Origin: Nocardia africana NBRC 100379
GTDB lineage: Bacteria > Actinomycetota > Actinomycetes > Mycobacteriales > Mycobacteriaceae
Reading direction: 5' to 3'
Assembly (NCBI RefSeq): GCF_001612635.1
Contig: NZ_BDAV01000009.1
Coordinates: 124,001 to 188,000, forward strand
Length of the DNA stretch: 64,000 bases
In this document: positions 38,549 through 48,235 of the stretch, one piece after another
How positions within the stretch are numbered: position 1 is the first letter of the stretch
How the letters are laid out: the number at the start of each line of letters is the position of its first letter
The notes under the pieces: generated by a model
The model's database searches: none
Told to the model about the DNA's origin: nothing
Seen by the model: only the letters and a program-made list of their open reading frames with translations
Position numbers and translations under genes: made by a program

Positions 38549-39901
38549 ATGGCATTGATGTCACCCCTGGACTCGGCATTCCTGCTGCTGGAATCGCGCG
38601 AACATCCCATGCACGTCGGTGGCCTCTCGCTGTTTCGTCCCTCGGACTCACAGACGCGATCGGCACGGCAGTTGTGCGAGGAATTGACCTCGGGCACCGG
38701 CCGACTCACCTCGGTGTTCCGGCGCCGGCCCGCGCGGTCGCTGGCGAGTTTCTCCCCGCTGCGGTGGGATCTCGACGACGACGTCGATCTCCACTACCAC
38801 GTCCGGCTGCTCTCGCTGCCCGCGCCGGGGCGGGTGCGTGAACTGTTGGAACTGGTGTCGATGCTGCACGGATCGCTGCTGGACCGCCATCGTCCGCTCT
38901 GGGAGGTCTACATCATCGACGGGCTCGCCGACGGCCGGATCGCCCTGTACACCAAGACACATCACGCGCTGATGGACGGTGTGTCGGCCGTGCGCACCTG
39001 GCAGCGGGTCCTCTCGCCCGATCCCGCTGCCCGCGACTGCGTGCCGCCGTGGCGCTCGCCCGGCCGAGGCTCGGGCGCCGGCTCGAACTCGCTGTGGCGC
39101 CGCTCGGCCGACGCGGTGCGCGCGGCCGGGCGGATCGGCAGCGCCGTACCCGAATTGCTCTCGGGCGCATACGAAATCGCGCGGGACTATCCCGAACCGC
39201 ACCCCTTTCGGGCTCCGCACACGATGTTCAATGTCGCCATCACGGGTGCCCGGCGATTCGCCGCGCAGTCCTGGCCGTTGCCGCGGTTGCGCGCGGTCGG
39301 TGCGCGTACGGGAGCGACCGTGAACGATGTGGTGCTGGCGATGTGCGCGGGGGCGCTGCGGCGATATCTGCTCGCCGAGCAGGCGCTGCCGGCCGAGCCG
39401 CTGATCGCGATGGTGCCGGTCTCGCTGCGCGGCACCGCCGAAACCGCGGCGGGAGAGGGCAATTCGGTGGGTGCGGCACTGTGCGACCTGGCCACCGACG
39501 AACCGGACCCGGCCGCGCGACTCGCCCGCATCCACGCCTCGATGACGCGGACCAAGAACACCATGTCGCGGCTGACGCCGCTGCAGATCCTGGGCCTCTC
39601 GGCGGTCAATGTGGCAGGACTGGCCACCGCGGCGCTACCGGTCCGGCTGCCGGCGGTCGCGCCGCCGTTCAACATCGTCATCTCCAACGTCCCGGGCGCC
39701 GCCGAGCCGCGGTACTGGAACGGCCTGGGTCTGGAAGCGGTGTATCCGGCCTCGATTCCCCTCGACGGACAAGCGGTCAACATCACGACGATCAGTTCCG
39801 ATGGCGCCATGCATTTCGGCATCGTCGGGTGTCGGCGCAGTGTGCCGCATCTGCAGCGGCTGCTGACCGGACTCGACGAATCCCTCGCCGAACTGGAGTA
39901 G
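38549..39901 (+). CDS. Wax ester synthase/diacylglycerol acyltransferase (WS/DGAT)
   Basis: 450 aa. It has the WS/DGAT active-site motif HHALMDG (H-H-x-x-x-D-G, residues ~136-142), 'MSPLDSAFLLLE' at the N-terminus, 'RPLWEVYIIDGL', 'NDVVLAMCAGALRRYL', and the C-terminal 'FNIVISNVPGAAEPRYWNG'. The enzyme esterifies fatty acyl-CoA to diacylglycerol or fatty alcohol, making storage triacylglycerol or wax esters at the membrane. Mycobacteria and nocardiae carry many copies. The ATG at 38549 has a weak GAGG upstream. It is a single gene divergent from the FAD monooxygenase. Confidence 0.94.
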   Translation: MALMSPLDSAFLLLESREHPMHVGGLSLFRPSDSQTRSARQLCEELTSGTGRLTSVFRRRPARSLASFSPLRWDLDDDVDLHYHVRLLSLPAPGRVRELLELVSMLHGSLLDRHRPLWEVYIIDGLADGRIALYTKTHHALMDGVSAVRTWQRVLSPDPAARDCVPPWRSPGRGSGAGSNSLWRRSADAVRAAGRIGSAVPELLSGAYEIARDYPEPHPFRAPHTMFNVAITGARRFAAQSWPLPRLRAVGARTGATVNDVVLAMCAGALRRYLLAEQALPAEPLIAMVPVSLRGTAETAAGEGNSVGAALCDLATDEPDPAARLARIHASMTRTKNTMSRLTPLQILGLSAVNVAGLATAALPVRLPAVAPPFNIVISNVPGAAEPRYWNGLGLEAVYPASIPLDGQAVNITTISSDGAMHFGIVGCRRSVPHLQRLLTGLDESLAELE

Positions 39902-39955
39902 CCGGGCTCCGCAGCCGGAAGGCGGCGCGGCCGGGCGCGCCGCGGGCGCCCGTGG

Positions 39956-41026
39956 TCAGGCGATCCGCGCGGTGCCGGTGAGGGCGTCGGTGGCGGCGGC
40001 GAGAATCCGCCGCGCCCGCGGGAAGTCCTGCAGCTGCTCACCCAGCGAATCGAGGACCGGAAACAGCGACTGCGCGGGCACCGCACGCGCGCTCAGCACG
40101 CCCGCCGTCCACGTGACGAAGCTGGTGAACAACTCGTCGTCGTCCAGATACAGTGCGGTGGCGAGGAATTCGAGAATCTGCGCGATATCCTCGGCCGTGC
40201 GGTCCCGCTGGAATTCGGAATACTCCCGCATCGCGGGAAAGCGGTGCTCGAGCTCTGCCATGGTGGTGGCCAGCAGTTGTGGCGTGCTGCGGGCGATCAT
40301 GGTGAATTCCTGATCGGTCAGGTGCGGCAGCGTCCGGTGCGGTCGGTCCGGGGGCTGCTGCTCGCGCCGAAGCCCCCGGGCGAGCAGCTCGGCCGCGGTC
40401 GCCGCGTCCGGCGCCCAGGCGTCCGCGCCGAGCAGATCCGCATAGCGGCCGTCCGGCCCGAACGCCGCACCGCCCACCAGCACCGGCACCCCGGCCGCCT
40501 GACATGCGGTGATCGTGCCGTGCGCCGACGGCAGGCGGGTCGGCAGCGAGGACGACAGCAATACGGCATCGGGGCCGGTGTTGTGCAGGTGCGCGATCAG
40601 GTGGCGCGTGGGCACCTGGGCACCCAGAAAATCGACCCGCCAGCCACGCATCCGCAGCACCTCGGCCACCAGCCGCGCGGGCAGGGCATGCCATTCACCG
40701 TCCACGCACGCGACCGTGACCCGCCCGGCCGAGGCGGGGTGCGCGGCGGCCGCGTGCAGGGCCAGCGCCGTCACGGCGCGGTCGTTGATCGCGGTGGCGG
40801 TGTGCTCGTCGGCGACACTGAGCGTGTTCGCGGCCCATTCCGCACCCACCCGGCGCTGCACCGCCGCGATCACATCGAGCAGAACCGCGTCCGGTTCGAG
40901 TCCCGAATCCAGCGCCGCGAGCACGATATCGATCGCCGCACGTTCGTCACGGCCCGTGACCGCCGTCCACAACTCGTCGCGAAAAGCGCAGGGGTCCACG
41001 GTGATTCGGCGAGGCGGCTCGGACAT
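39956..41026 (-). CDS. B12-binding protein with CarH-type W-x9-EH motif, no DNA-binding domain
   Basis: 356 aa; the ATG at 41026 has AAGGAG 9 nt upstream. Residues ~10-85 form the helical B12-cap domain, with 'EWAANTLSVADEHTATA'. This contains W-x9-E-H, the signature of CarH-type adenosylcobalamin photoreceptors. Residues ~95-225 are the Rossmann-like B12-binding domain with 'CVDGEWHALPARLVAEV' (E-x-H replacing D-x-H; the cobalt-ligand His is kept, the usual Gly is Pro) and 'RGWRVDFLGAQVP'. The last ~110 residues are a helical domain I cannot name; it faintly recalls RsbR-type sensor domains. CarH has an N-terminal MerR-type DNA-binding domain, but this protein has none. It is the last gene of a partner-switching operon, so it probably senses cobalamin or light and signals by protein contacts. 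Confidence 0.88.
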   Translation of the reverse strand: MSEPPRRITVDPCAFRDELWTAVTGRDERAAIDIVLAALDSGLEPDAVLLDVIAAVQRRVGAEWAANTLSVADEHTATAINDRAVTALALHAAAAHPASAGRVTVACVDGEWHALPARLVAEVLRMRGWRVDFLGAQVPTRHLIAHLHNTGPDAVLLSSSLPTRLPSAHGTITACQAAGVPVLVGGAAFGPDGRYADLLGADAWAPDAATAAELLARGLRREQQPPDRPHRTLPHLTDQEFTMIARSTPQLLATTMAELEHRFPAMREYSEFQRDRTAEDIAQILEFLATALYLDDDELFTSFVTWTAGVLSARAVPAQSLFPVLDSLGEQLQDFPRARRILAAATDALTGTARIA

Positions 41027-41052
41027 GGACGGTGGCTCCTTCGCGGTACGGG

Positions 41053-42660
41053 TCAGTCGATCACGATGTGCGGGCTGCGCGGCGCGGTGATCGCGACGAC
41101 TGCGATGTCGTCGTGCTGGTTGCGGCCGACCCACTGGGTGGTGAGCATGTGAATGCGCTCGACCACCGCCTCCGCGGGCATATCCGCACACTGCGCCAGC
41201 GCGGCGATCAGACGCTCCTCTCCGAACATGCGCCGGCCCAGCGGTCCGCCGCGGGCCTCGGTCACACCGTCGGTGTAGAGCAGGCAGGTTTCCCCGGGGG
41301 CGAGCGAGGTCCGGAACGTCGTGGCGCTGATGTCGGGCAGCGCGCCGACCAATTGCCCACGCGTCTCGGCCGTTTCGACGGTCCCGTCGGCCCGGACGAT
41401 CAACGGCGGCGGATGCCCGGCGGAGGTCAACCGCAGCAGCACCCGTCCTTCCCGGTGCACTGCCGATGCCAGCACCAGCGTGGCGAATCGGCCGTGGCGC
41501 GAGGACATCAGCGCGTTGTTCAGCAGGGTGAGCATGCGCTGATGATCGTCGGCCATCGGCACCAGCGCGTGGATCGTGTTGCGGATCTTGCCGGTCAGCA
41601 CGGCGGCCTCGAGACCCTTCCCGCAGACATCGCCCAGAACGACGAGCGTTTCCCCGTCCGGTGTCGCCGCGCGATGCACGTCGTAGAAATCTCCGCCGAT
41701 GATCTCGTGATTCTCCGAAGCCCGGTAGGCGCCGGCCAATTCGATTCCGTAGACGCGGTGCAGCTGCGGTGGCAGCAGCTCGCGAATCAGGATCGCCGTG
41801 ATGCTGGTCTGCTCGGCATACAGCCGCGCCGCCGACAGCGCGATACCCGCACGGCCGGCGAACAACTGGGCGAAGATCTCGTCGCGCACGTCGAAGATCC
41901 GCTCGCCCGAACGGCGCAGCAGTACCAGCGCCCCGGCCGAAACCCCGTGGCCGGGAAGGGGAGTCACGATCACCGAGCCCGTGCGGTTCTCGAAACCGGG
42001 CGGCAGCAACCACGACGGCACCGCCGCGGGATCCAGCCACTGCGAGGGAATCGGCGGAAACCCGCGCAGCGCCTCGCTCAGCCCGGCCACCGTATCGGGA
42101 TCCGCCTCGACGACCGTCCCCCGCACCACGCCGTGTTCGTCGCACGAGGCGACCGACAGCGTCGCTCCGGAAGGGGGAGTGACCACCACCGCGGCATCGG
42201 CGAGGTGGCGAGCGGCCAGCCGGACTGTCGTCTCCACGCACCGGTCGACGTTCAACGAGGCCAGCAGCTGCTCGGAGGCCTGCGACAGGAATGCGGTCCG
42301 CTCGCGTTCCTGCACCAACTCCGAGCGGCTCTCGTGCAGCGAGCGTACGGTGTCGCCGAGCAACCACCAGACGATCGTGCCGTCGGCGCCGGGAGAGGCG
42401 ACGGCACGCAGTTCGCGTCCATCCACGCGGCCGGACACCGAGGCGGGCGACGCCACGATGCCCGATCCGGCCGCCGCGTCGTGGGCGGCGGACAACCAGG
42501 GCGCCACCGCACGCGGCAACGGCACACCGACCGCCGCGTCCGGCAACAGTGCGGCAGCCTCGCGGGTCAGCGCCACCACCGTGCCGCCGCGATCGACCAC
42601 CACGGCCGGGTGCGGGACCGCCGACCATCGGTCAACGTCGCTCACGACGGATTCGGGCAT
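41053..42660 (-). CDS. SpoIIE-type PP2C phosphatase with PAS-like and GAF-like sensor regions
   Basis: 535 aa; GAGGAGG 6 nt before the ATG. A PAS-like region (residues ~10-100) precedes a helix ('ESRSELVQERERTAFLSQ') and a GAF-like domain (~125-285). The SpoIIE/PP2C domain (~305-530) has all the metal-site motifs: 'EIIGGDFYDVH', 'VLGDVCGKGLEAA', 'LTSAGHPPPLI', 'CLLYTDGVTEARG', 'NQHDDIAVVAI'. Such RsbU/RsbP-like phosphatases remove phosphate from a STAS anti-sigma antagonist, freeing it to bind the RsbW kinase and release the sigma factor. The partner genes lie directly upstream, and the B12 sensor lies 26 nt downstream. No sigma-factor gene is nearby. Confidence 0.94.
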   Translation of the reverse strand: MPESVVSDVDRWSAVPHPAVVVDRGGTVVALTREAAALLPDAAVGVPLPRAVAPWLSAAHDAAAGSGIVASPASVSGRVDGRELRAVASPGADGTIVWWLLGDTVRSLHESRSELVQERERTAFLSQASEQLLASLNVDRCVETTVRLAARHLADAAVVVTPPSGATLSVASCDEHGVVRGTVVEADPDTVAGLSEALRGFPPIPSQWLDPAAVPSWLLPPGFENRTGSVIVTPLPGHGVSAGALVLLRRSGERIFDVRDEIFAQLFAGRAGIALSAARLYAEQTSITAILIRELLPPQLHRVYGIELAGAYRASENHEIIGGDFYDVHRAATPDGETLVVLGDVCGKGLEAAVLTGKIRNTIHALVPMADDHQRMLTLLNNALMSSRHGRFATLVLASAVHREGRVLLRLTSAGHPPPLIVRADGTVETAETRGQLVGALPDISATTFRTSLAPGETCLLYTDGVTEARGGPLGRRMFGEERLIAALAQCADMPAEAVVERIHMLTTQWVGRNQHDDIAVVAITAPRSPHIVID

Positions 42661-42720
42661 GGCGGCCTCCTCATATCCGGTCGCACGCGCGAAACCCGCT
42701 GCAGCGCAGCGGAACCGGTG

Positions 42721-43236
42721 TCACTGCTGGTCCGCGGAGGTGCGCCGGGACCACTGTCCGGTGTCGGGATCCGAACGGGACTCCGCGGTGAGCGAGGCCA
42801 CGAACTCGACCGTCGTACCGTCGGCGCCGGAGACGACGCGGGTGCCGGGCATCAGGGCGTTCATCATCGGCAGGCCGCGACCGCGATCGACTTCCTCGTC
42901 CGCTCGCGGCGCGCGCCAGGTCCCGCTGTCGGACACGGTGATGCGGATCGCATGCGCGACCGACGCGTGCAACACCACGGTCCGGCCGTCGCCACGATGC
43001 CCGTGCTCGACCGAATTCGAACACGCCTCGTTGACGGCCAGCAGCAGATCGTAGGCACGATCCGGCCCGAGGCTCGTGCCCGTCAGCCAGGCCCGCAGCC
43101 GGGTCCGCACCCGCTGCAGTTCCTCGGACCGAGCCCGGAATTCGATGTGCAGGTCCTCGAGCGATCGCTGCCCGCCGGTGGCCGCCGCCTTCTGAGCGCC
43201 GCTTTCGGGGTGACGGGAGCTCTCGGGGTGACGCAT
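42721..43236 (-). CDS. Anti-sigma factor serine kinase (RsbW/SpoIIAB-like GHKL ATPase)
   Basis: 171 aa. The first 25 residues are polar and variable. The GHKL ATPase domain (~28-150) has the N box 'LLAVNEACSNSVEHGH', the D-x-G box 'VSDSGTWRAP' and the lid 'DRGRGLPMMNALMPG'. It would bind a sigma factor and phosphorylate the STAS antagonist encoded 6 nt upstream. The ATG at 43236 has no ribosome-binding site of its own, consistent with translational coupling. Confidence 0.93.
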   Translation of the reverse strand: MRHPESSRHPESGAQKAAATGGQRSLEDLHIEFRARSEELQRVRTRLRAWLTGTSLGPDRAYDLLLAVNEACSNSVEHGHRGDGRTVVLHASVAHAIRITVSDSGTWRAPRADEEVDRGRGLPMMNALMPGTRVVSGADGTTVEFVASLTAESRSDPDTGQWSRRTSADQQ

Positions 43237-43242
43237 GGAAGA

Positions 43243-43602
43243 TCAGCCGTTCGTGTGGGTGGCAGCGCTGGCGACGGCGGCATCGACGTCGTCGAAGAGG
43301 GTGAATACCGTCGACAGGCCGGTGACCTCCACCACGCGCCGCACCGGCCGCGGCGCCACCACCAGCACTCGTCCCGCCTGCCGCAGCGCGCGGACCAGCA
43401 CATTCATTCCCGAGGAGTCGAAGAACTCGACCGCCGACAGATCCACGATCAGCTGTTCGGGCTGGCGAGTCACGGCCTGCTGGACAGCCGCATCCAGGCG
43501 CGGCGCGGTATGCGAGTCGACCTCACCCGCCGCGGTCACCACCACGAAGTCGCCGACCGAGATCACATCGGCGGTGCAGCCGCTGTGGTCTTCGTATCCC
43601 AC
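43243..43602 (-). CDS. STAS-domain anti-anti-sigma factor (RsbV/SpoIIAA-like)
   Basis: 119 aa. A single STAS domain has the phosphorylation site 'AVEFFDSSGMNVLVRAL' (Ser in D-S-S-G near residue 63) and the 'AAGEVDSHTAPRLDAAV' segment. In its unphosphorylated form it captures the kinase and frees the sigma factor. It is the first gene of the four-gene operon STAS-kinase-phosphatase-B12 protein. GTG start at 43602, with GGAAGGGTG upstream. Confidence 0.94.
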   Translation of the reverse strand: MGYEDHSGCTADVISVGDFVVVTAAGEVDSHTAPRLDAAVQQAVTRQPEQLIVDLSAVEFFDSSGMNVLVRALRQAGRVLVVAPRPVRRVVEVTGLSTVFTLFDDVDAAVASAATHTNG

Positions 43603-44032
43603 GTGTGTTCACCCTTCCGGCATCCGTGTCCGGCCCCCACGAACGAATATGCATCGCGACGGCCGGGCGGAGGTGTGCAGGCACATCTGCGCATGACGAA
43701 CACCGCGATACTCGGCATGGTTCGCGGTGCCGCGCGCGGCTGTGGTCTCAACCTCGCAAGATCACCGAGTGTAACGGCCGCCGCGCGCCCACCGGGACAC
43801 GCGTCGGCCGCCGCCCGCCGAGGCTCGTCACCTCGGACCTGCCGCACTCGCCGCGCAGCGAGCGAAATCGCAGACGCCGGCTGACGATTGGGCGGCGAAC
43901 GGCACGTCCGGGTGGCATGGTGCGGCATTCGCGGGCCCGGTTCGGTGTGTCCGGCGCGACACCCGACGTGTCATCGGCATGCCCCGGCCGCCGCGTGGTT
44001 ATATCGCGCGACGACGTTCACGGAGGTGTTCG
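43603..44032. other. 430-bp divergent intergenic region
   Basis: It separates the partner-switching operon (leftward) from the DUF1304 gene (rightward). I see no gene. I looked leftward for a SigB-like promoter (GTTT...GGGTA) and found no good match, so I cannot say whether the operon is autoregulated. Confidence 0.5.
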
Positions 44033-44419
44033 GTGACGACAGCAGGTCTCATCCTCGCGTGCCTCGCGGCCGCGATTCACATCTACATCTTCTATCTGGA
44101 ATCGGTGGCGTGGACAAATCCGAAGACGCGAGCCGTCTTCGGAGTGTCCTCGGCCGCCGAGGCGGAAACGACCAAACAGCTGGCCTTCAACCAAGGTTTC
44201 TACAACCTGTTTCTGGCCGTCTGCGTGATCGCCGGCACCGTCGTCTTCGCGACGGGTGAGACGACGATCGGCGCCACCCTGGTGTTCACCGGCGCCGGTT
44301 CGATGACCGCCGCCGGCCTGGTGCTGCTTGTGTCCAGTCCCGACAAGGCGAGCGCGGCCCTCAAACAGCTGGTGCCACCGCTGCTCGGCGTGATCGCTCT
44401 GGCTGTCGGCCTGGGGTGA
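44033..44419 (+). CDS. DUF1304 family membrane protein
   Basis: 128 aa from the GTG at 44033, which has GGAGG 6 nt upstream. Four hydrophobic segments and the family hallmarks 'IHIYIFYLESVAW' and 'KQLAFNQGFYNLFLA'. The family is widespread in bacteria; its function is unknown. It converges with the GT2 gene (17-nt gap). Confidence 0.92.
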   Translation: MTTAGLILACLAAAIHIYIFYLESVAWTNPKTRAVFGVSSAAEAETTKQLAFNQGFYNLFLAVCVIAGTVVFATGETTIGATLVFTGAGSMTAAGLVLLVSSPDKASAALKQLVPPLLGVIALAVGLG

Positions 44420-44436
44420 CGCGACGGCCGCCCCGA

Positions 44437-45273
44437 TCAGTCGGTGGCATCGGTTGCGGAGATACGCGCGGCGCCCGGACGCAGAGTGAACCGGCGGCCG
44501 TGAAAGTCCCAGAAGCGGTAGATCGGCCACTGCAGCGTGTGGGATAGGCAGGCGGCCACGATGATCAGGCGCTGGTGCGGTGGGACGCGCAGGCCGTGGT
44601 GTTCGAGGGTGCGCAACCCGATGTGGTGGAACCTCCAGTGGTGGTGCGGCGTGGTGCGCCGCCGGCGCGACGACGTCCGGGCGCGCATGGTGGGCAACTG
44701 GTGGATGCGCAGGCCGTGCGTCATCAGACACAGCGCCAGGTCGAGATCCTCGGCGATGTCCGCACGGGTCTGCACGTCGGAGCGGATCTGCTGCCAGGCC
44801 GTACGCCGCAGGGCCATGTTCGGCCCGTACATATTCGCCACCTGCCCGCCGACCTTGCCCAGCCGCAGCAGCAGCCGCTGGCCGAATTCGAGGAAGAAGC
44901 CGATCGGGGAGTCGTGGTAGGTGCACAGACCGGTCAGCGCCGCGGTATCCGGGTGTGCGGCGAAGTGGTCGCGAATGGTGGCCGCCCAGTCGTCGGCGAC
45001 CAGCGTGTCGGCGTCGGTACGGGCGATGACATCGCCCCGCGCCTTGTCGAATCCGGCGTTGCGCGCCGCCGGTATGCCGCGGACCGGTTCGTGGATCAGC
45101 TGCACCTTCGGATGGGCGGCGGCGAACTGTTCGACGACGTGCGGGGTGTCGTCGTCGCTGCCGTTGTCGACGACGATCACCTCGTCGACCGCGTCCTGGA
45201 CGACCAGCCGCGACAATGCGTCCTCGATGACGGGGGCTTCGTTGAGAGCGGGGACTACCACCGACAAGATCAT
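44437..45273 (-). CDS. Family 2 glycosyltransferase
   Basis: 278 aa; the ATG at 45273 has GGAGATG 7 nt upstream. GT-A fold: 'SVVVPALNEAPVIEDAL' at the N-terminus, 'VIVVDNGSDDDTP', the D-x-D-like 'VIARTDADTLVADDW' for metal and nucleotide sugar, and 'NMYGPNMALRRTAWQQI' in the acceptor half with 'AEDLDLALCL' (the E-D motif). The C-terminal part is basic with one hydrophobic segment (~245-260), suggesting membrane association. It probably adds a sugar to a lipid or wall polymer. Confidence 0.92.
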   Translation of the reverse strand: MILSVVVPALNEAPVIEDALSRLVVQDAVDEVIVVDNGSDDDTPHVVEQFAAAHPKVQLIHEPVRGIPAARNAGFDKARGDVIARTDADTLVADDWAATIRDHFAAHPDTAALTGLCTYHDSPIGFFLEFGQRLLLRLGKVGGQVANMYGPNMALRRTAWQQIRSDVQTRADIAEDLDLALCLMTHGLRIHQLPTMRARTSSRRRRTTPHHHWRFHHIGLRTLEHHGLRVPPHQRLIIVAACLSHTLQWPIYRFWDFHGRRFTLRPGAARISATDATD

Positions 45274-45381
45274 CAATCATCTCCGTGCTGTGAGGGATGT
45301 TGAACGAGCCTGCAAGAAGTGCACCCTAGTTTCGGCGACCTCGAGGTACAAGCCGAGGGAATGCCGGATCGAGACGGCGTG

Positions 45382-48042
45382 TCATTTCCCCAGAGCCGCG
45401 GCGAGATAGGGGGCCGTCGCGCTGTGCGGCTCCGCGGCCGCCTCGGCCGGGGTGCCGGTGACGACGACCCGGCCACCCTCGTTGCCGGCGCCGGGCCCGA
45501 GGTCGATGACATGGTCGGCCTGGACCACCACGCGCATATCCAGTTCGGCGACCACGACGGTGTTGCCGGCGTCCACGAGTTTCTGCAGGTGCAGCATCAG
45601 CCGGTCGGTATCGGCCGGATGGAGTCCCGAGGTGGGTTCGTCCAGGAGGTACAGCGCGTCGCCGCGATGGGCGCGCTGCAGTTCGGTGGCGAGTTTGACC
45701 CGTTGCGCCTCGCCGCCGGACAGTTCGGTCGCCGGCTGCCCCAGCCGCAGATAGCCGAGCCCGACGTCGCACAGAACCGTCAGCGAGCGCAGGATGTCGG
45801 TGTCACCGTCGAAGAACGTGCGCGCCTCGTCGACGCTCATCTCCAGAACCTCGGCGATATTGCGGCCGTGCCACGTGATTTCGAGTGTGCTCGCCTGGTA
45901 GCGGGTGCCGTGGCAATCCGGGCACGGTGTGTAAACACTGGGCAGGAACAGTAATTCGACCATGACCCAGCCTTCGCCTTCACAGGTCGGGCACCGTCCG
46001 GCCGCCACGTTGAACGAGAACCGGCCCGCGTTGTAGTGCCGGCGCCGCGCCTTGGGTGTGCTCGCGAAACGGCGGCGGATGTAGTCGAACATTCCCGTAT
46101 AGGTAGCGACATTCGAACGGGGAGTGCGGCCGATCGGTTTCTGATCGATGCACACTACCCGGCGAAGGTCGCCGACGCCGCCGGCGATCGTGCCGTCGAC
46201 GGCCTGCGACTCGTCCGAGAGCAGCAGATCATCTTCGTCGTCGTCGGCCGTGAGGACCGGATGGCCCAGATGCTCGCCGACCAGTGCGGGGAGTGCCTGA
46301 CTGACCAGGCTGGACTTCCCGGAGCCCGAGACACCGGTGACCGCGGTCAGGCATTTCAGCGGAAGCGAGACCGACACGTCACGTAAGTTGTTGCGGCGCA
46401 CCTTCTTCAGGCGCAACCATTCCTCCGCCTGCCGCGGCGTCCGGGCTGCGGGCTGCTCGTGGCCGAACAGGTAGCGACGGGTCGCCGATTCACCGACGTC
46501 GCGTAACCCTTCGGGTGGTCCGCTGTGCAGAATCCGGCCGCCGTTCTCACCCGCGCCGGGCCCGAGATCGACCAGCCAGTCGGCGGCGCCGATGATGTCC
46601 AGCGAGTGCTCGACCACGAACACGCTGTTGCCGCGGCGCTTCAGCCCCTCCAGGATGCCGAGCAGGGCGTCGCGGTCGCGCGGGTGCAGCCCCGCGGACG
46701 GCTCGTCGAGGACGTACACGACTCCGAAGAGCTGCGAGGACAGTTGCGTCGCCAGCCGCACGCGCTGCAACTCGCCCGACGACAGGGTCGGCGTGCTGCG
46801 GTCCAGAGACAGATAGCCCAGGCCCAGGTCGGTGACCGGACGCAGCCGCTCCAGCAGTTCGGCGGCCAAACGCTGTGCGGCAGCGCGTTTTTCGACCGAC
46901 ATATTCGGCGTATTACGGACATCCGGAGCCGCATCGTGTGCGGAGCCGCCGGCCGCGACCCGCTTCTCGACCGCCCTTCGCCGGGCCGACTCGTCGAGCA
47001 CGGCGTCGGAGCCGATATCGGCCGGGCGCCAGTTCTCGGCGAGCACCGGCGACAACAGTTCGGCGAGGCGAGCCAGGGGAAGTGCGGAGAATTCGGCGAT
47101 GTCGAGCCCTTCGAACGTCACCGACAGAGCCTCCGGTTTGAGCAGTGTGCCGTCGCAGGTGGGGCACACCGCACTGCTGATGAATCGGGACACCCGCTTC
47201 TTCACCGAGGCGCTCTTGGTGTTCGCGAACGTGTCCAGGACGTACCGGCGCGCACCGGTGAAGGTGCCCTGGTAGCTGGGCTCCATCTGCTGCTTCAGCG
47301 CGCGACGCGTCTGCGCCGGCGTGAACCCCGCGTACACCGGCACCGTCGGGTGCTCGTCGGTGTAGAGAATCCAGTCGCGGTCCTTCTTCGGCAGATCTCG
47401 CCAGGGCCGGTCGACGTCGTATCCGAGCGACACCAGGATGTCGCGAAGGTTCTGACCGTGCCAGGCCGGCGGCCAGGAGGCGATCGCACGGTCCCGGATC
47501 GTCGACGACGGGTCGGGCACCATCAGTTTCTCGGGTACCTCGTACACGCGGCCGATCCCGTGACAGGTCGGGCAGGCGCCCTGCACGGTGTTCGGCGAGA
47601 AGTCCTCGGCGTACAGCATCGGTTGCTCGGCGGGGTAGTTGCCGGCCCGCGAATACAACATGCGGACCAGGCTCGACAACGTCGTCACACTGCCGACCGA
47701 GGATCGGGCACTGCCGCCGCCGCGGTGTTGCTGCAGGGCGACCGCCGGCGGTAGCCCCTCGATCGAATCGACATCGGGGACGCCGACCTGATCGATGAGG
47801 CGCCGCGCGTACGGTGCCACCGACTCCAGATACCGGCGCTGGGATTCCGCGAACAGCGTGCCGAAAGCCAGCGACGACTTCCCCGAGCCCGAAACGCCGG
47901 TGAATACCACCAGCGCGTCGCGCGGGATGTCGACGTCGACGTCGGCGAGATTGTGCTCCCGCGCACCGCGCACCCGGACGCCGGCGGGGACGGCGACCGG
48001 CGGATCCCCGCCGGGCGTCCCCCGCGTAGGAGAACCTGTCAT
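45382..48042 (-). CDS. UvrA-family ABC ATPase paralogue (short, drug-resistance type)
   Basis: 886 aa, shorter than the ~950-970 aa of housekeeping UvrA. It has two ABC cassettes: Walker [10 protein letters not shown] near residues 55 and 585, signatures '[16 protein letters not shown]' and '[16 protein letters not shown]', and Walker B '[14 protein letters not shown]' and '[14 protein letters not shown]'. Zinc-binding pairs CPTCHG, CPTCDG, CPTCEG and CPDCHG are kept. The loop '[17 protein letters not shown]' is specific to UvrA-like paralogues. These are found in actinobacteria besides true UvrA, and some (DrrC) protect against DNA-intercalating antibiotics. The ATG at 48042 was chosen. No uvrB or uvrC is near. 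Confidence 0.92.
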   Translation of the reverse strand: MTGSPTRGTPGGDPPVAVPAGVRVRGAREHNLADVDVDIPRDALVVFTGVSGSGKSSLAFGTLFAESQRRYLESVAPYARRLIDQVGVPDVDSIEGLPPAVALQQHRGGGSARSSVGSVTTLSSLVRMLYSRAGNYPAEQPMLYAEDFSPNTVQGACPTCHGIGRVYEVPEKLMVPDPSSTIRDRAIASWPPAWHGQNLRDILVSLGYDVDRPWRDLPKKDRDWILYTDEHPTVPVYAGFTPAQTRRALKQQMEPSYQGTFTGARRYVLDTFANTKSASVKKRVSRFISSAVCPTCDGTLLKPEALSVTFEGLDIAEFSALPLARLAELLSPVLAENWRPADIGSDAVLDESARRRAVEKRVAAGGSAHDAAPDVRNTPNMSVEKRAAAQRLAAELLERLRPVTDLGLGYLSLDRSTPTLSSGELQRVRLATQLSSQLFGVVYVLDEPSAGLHPRDRDALLGILEGLKRRGNSVFVVEHSLDIIGAADWLVDLGPGAGENGGRILHSGPPEGLRDVGESATRRYLFGHEQPAARTPRQAEEWLRLKKVRRNNLRDVSVSLPLKCLTAVTGVSGSGKSSLVSQALPALVGEHLGHPVLTADDDEDDLLLSDESQAVDGTIAGGVGDLRRVVCIDQKPIGRTPRSNVATYTGMFDYIRRRFASTPKARRRHYNAGRFSFNVAAGRCPTCEGEGWVMVELLFLPSVYTPCPDCHGTRYQASTLEITWHGRNIAEVLEMSVDEARTFFDGDTDILRSLTVLCDVGLGYLRLGQPATELSGGEAQRVKLATELQRAHRGDALYLLDEPTSGLHPADTDRLMLHLQKLVDAGNTVVVAELDMRVVVQADHVIDLGPGAGNEGGRVVVTGTPAEAAAEPHSATAPYLAAALGK

Positions 48043-48170
48043 CACAGCCGCCTCACGTCTACGTGGTCGATCCGGCGTCGAAGAATGAAGCCATCGGTCC
48101 GAGCCGGTTACCCGGGTCCGGCCGCTTCTATCGCGGCGACTCACGCGGCGCGGTCGACCACCGCTACCTA

Positions 48171-48211
48171 CGACGATGCCCTCACAGCAAACTGCTGTGA
48201 GGGCATCGTCG
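48171..48211 (-). terminator. Strong terminator after the exported protein gene
   Basis: A perfect 19-bp stem (48171-48189 with 48193-48211) and an AAC loop, 25 nt beyond the stop at 48236 of the leftward gene. It insulates that gene from the UvrA-like gene. Confidence 0.9.
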
Positions 48212-48235
48212 GGGAACCCGGCGGCGGTAAGCGCG

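Noticed and set aside
39956..42628. A single long frame suggesting fusion of the B12 protein to something upstream
   Set aside because: The upstream part is an out-of-frame reading of the SpoIIE phosphatase. A good start with AAGGAG exists at 41026, and the domain begins there.
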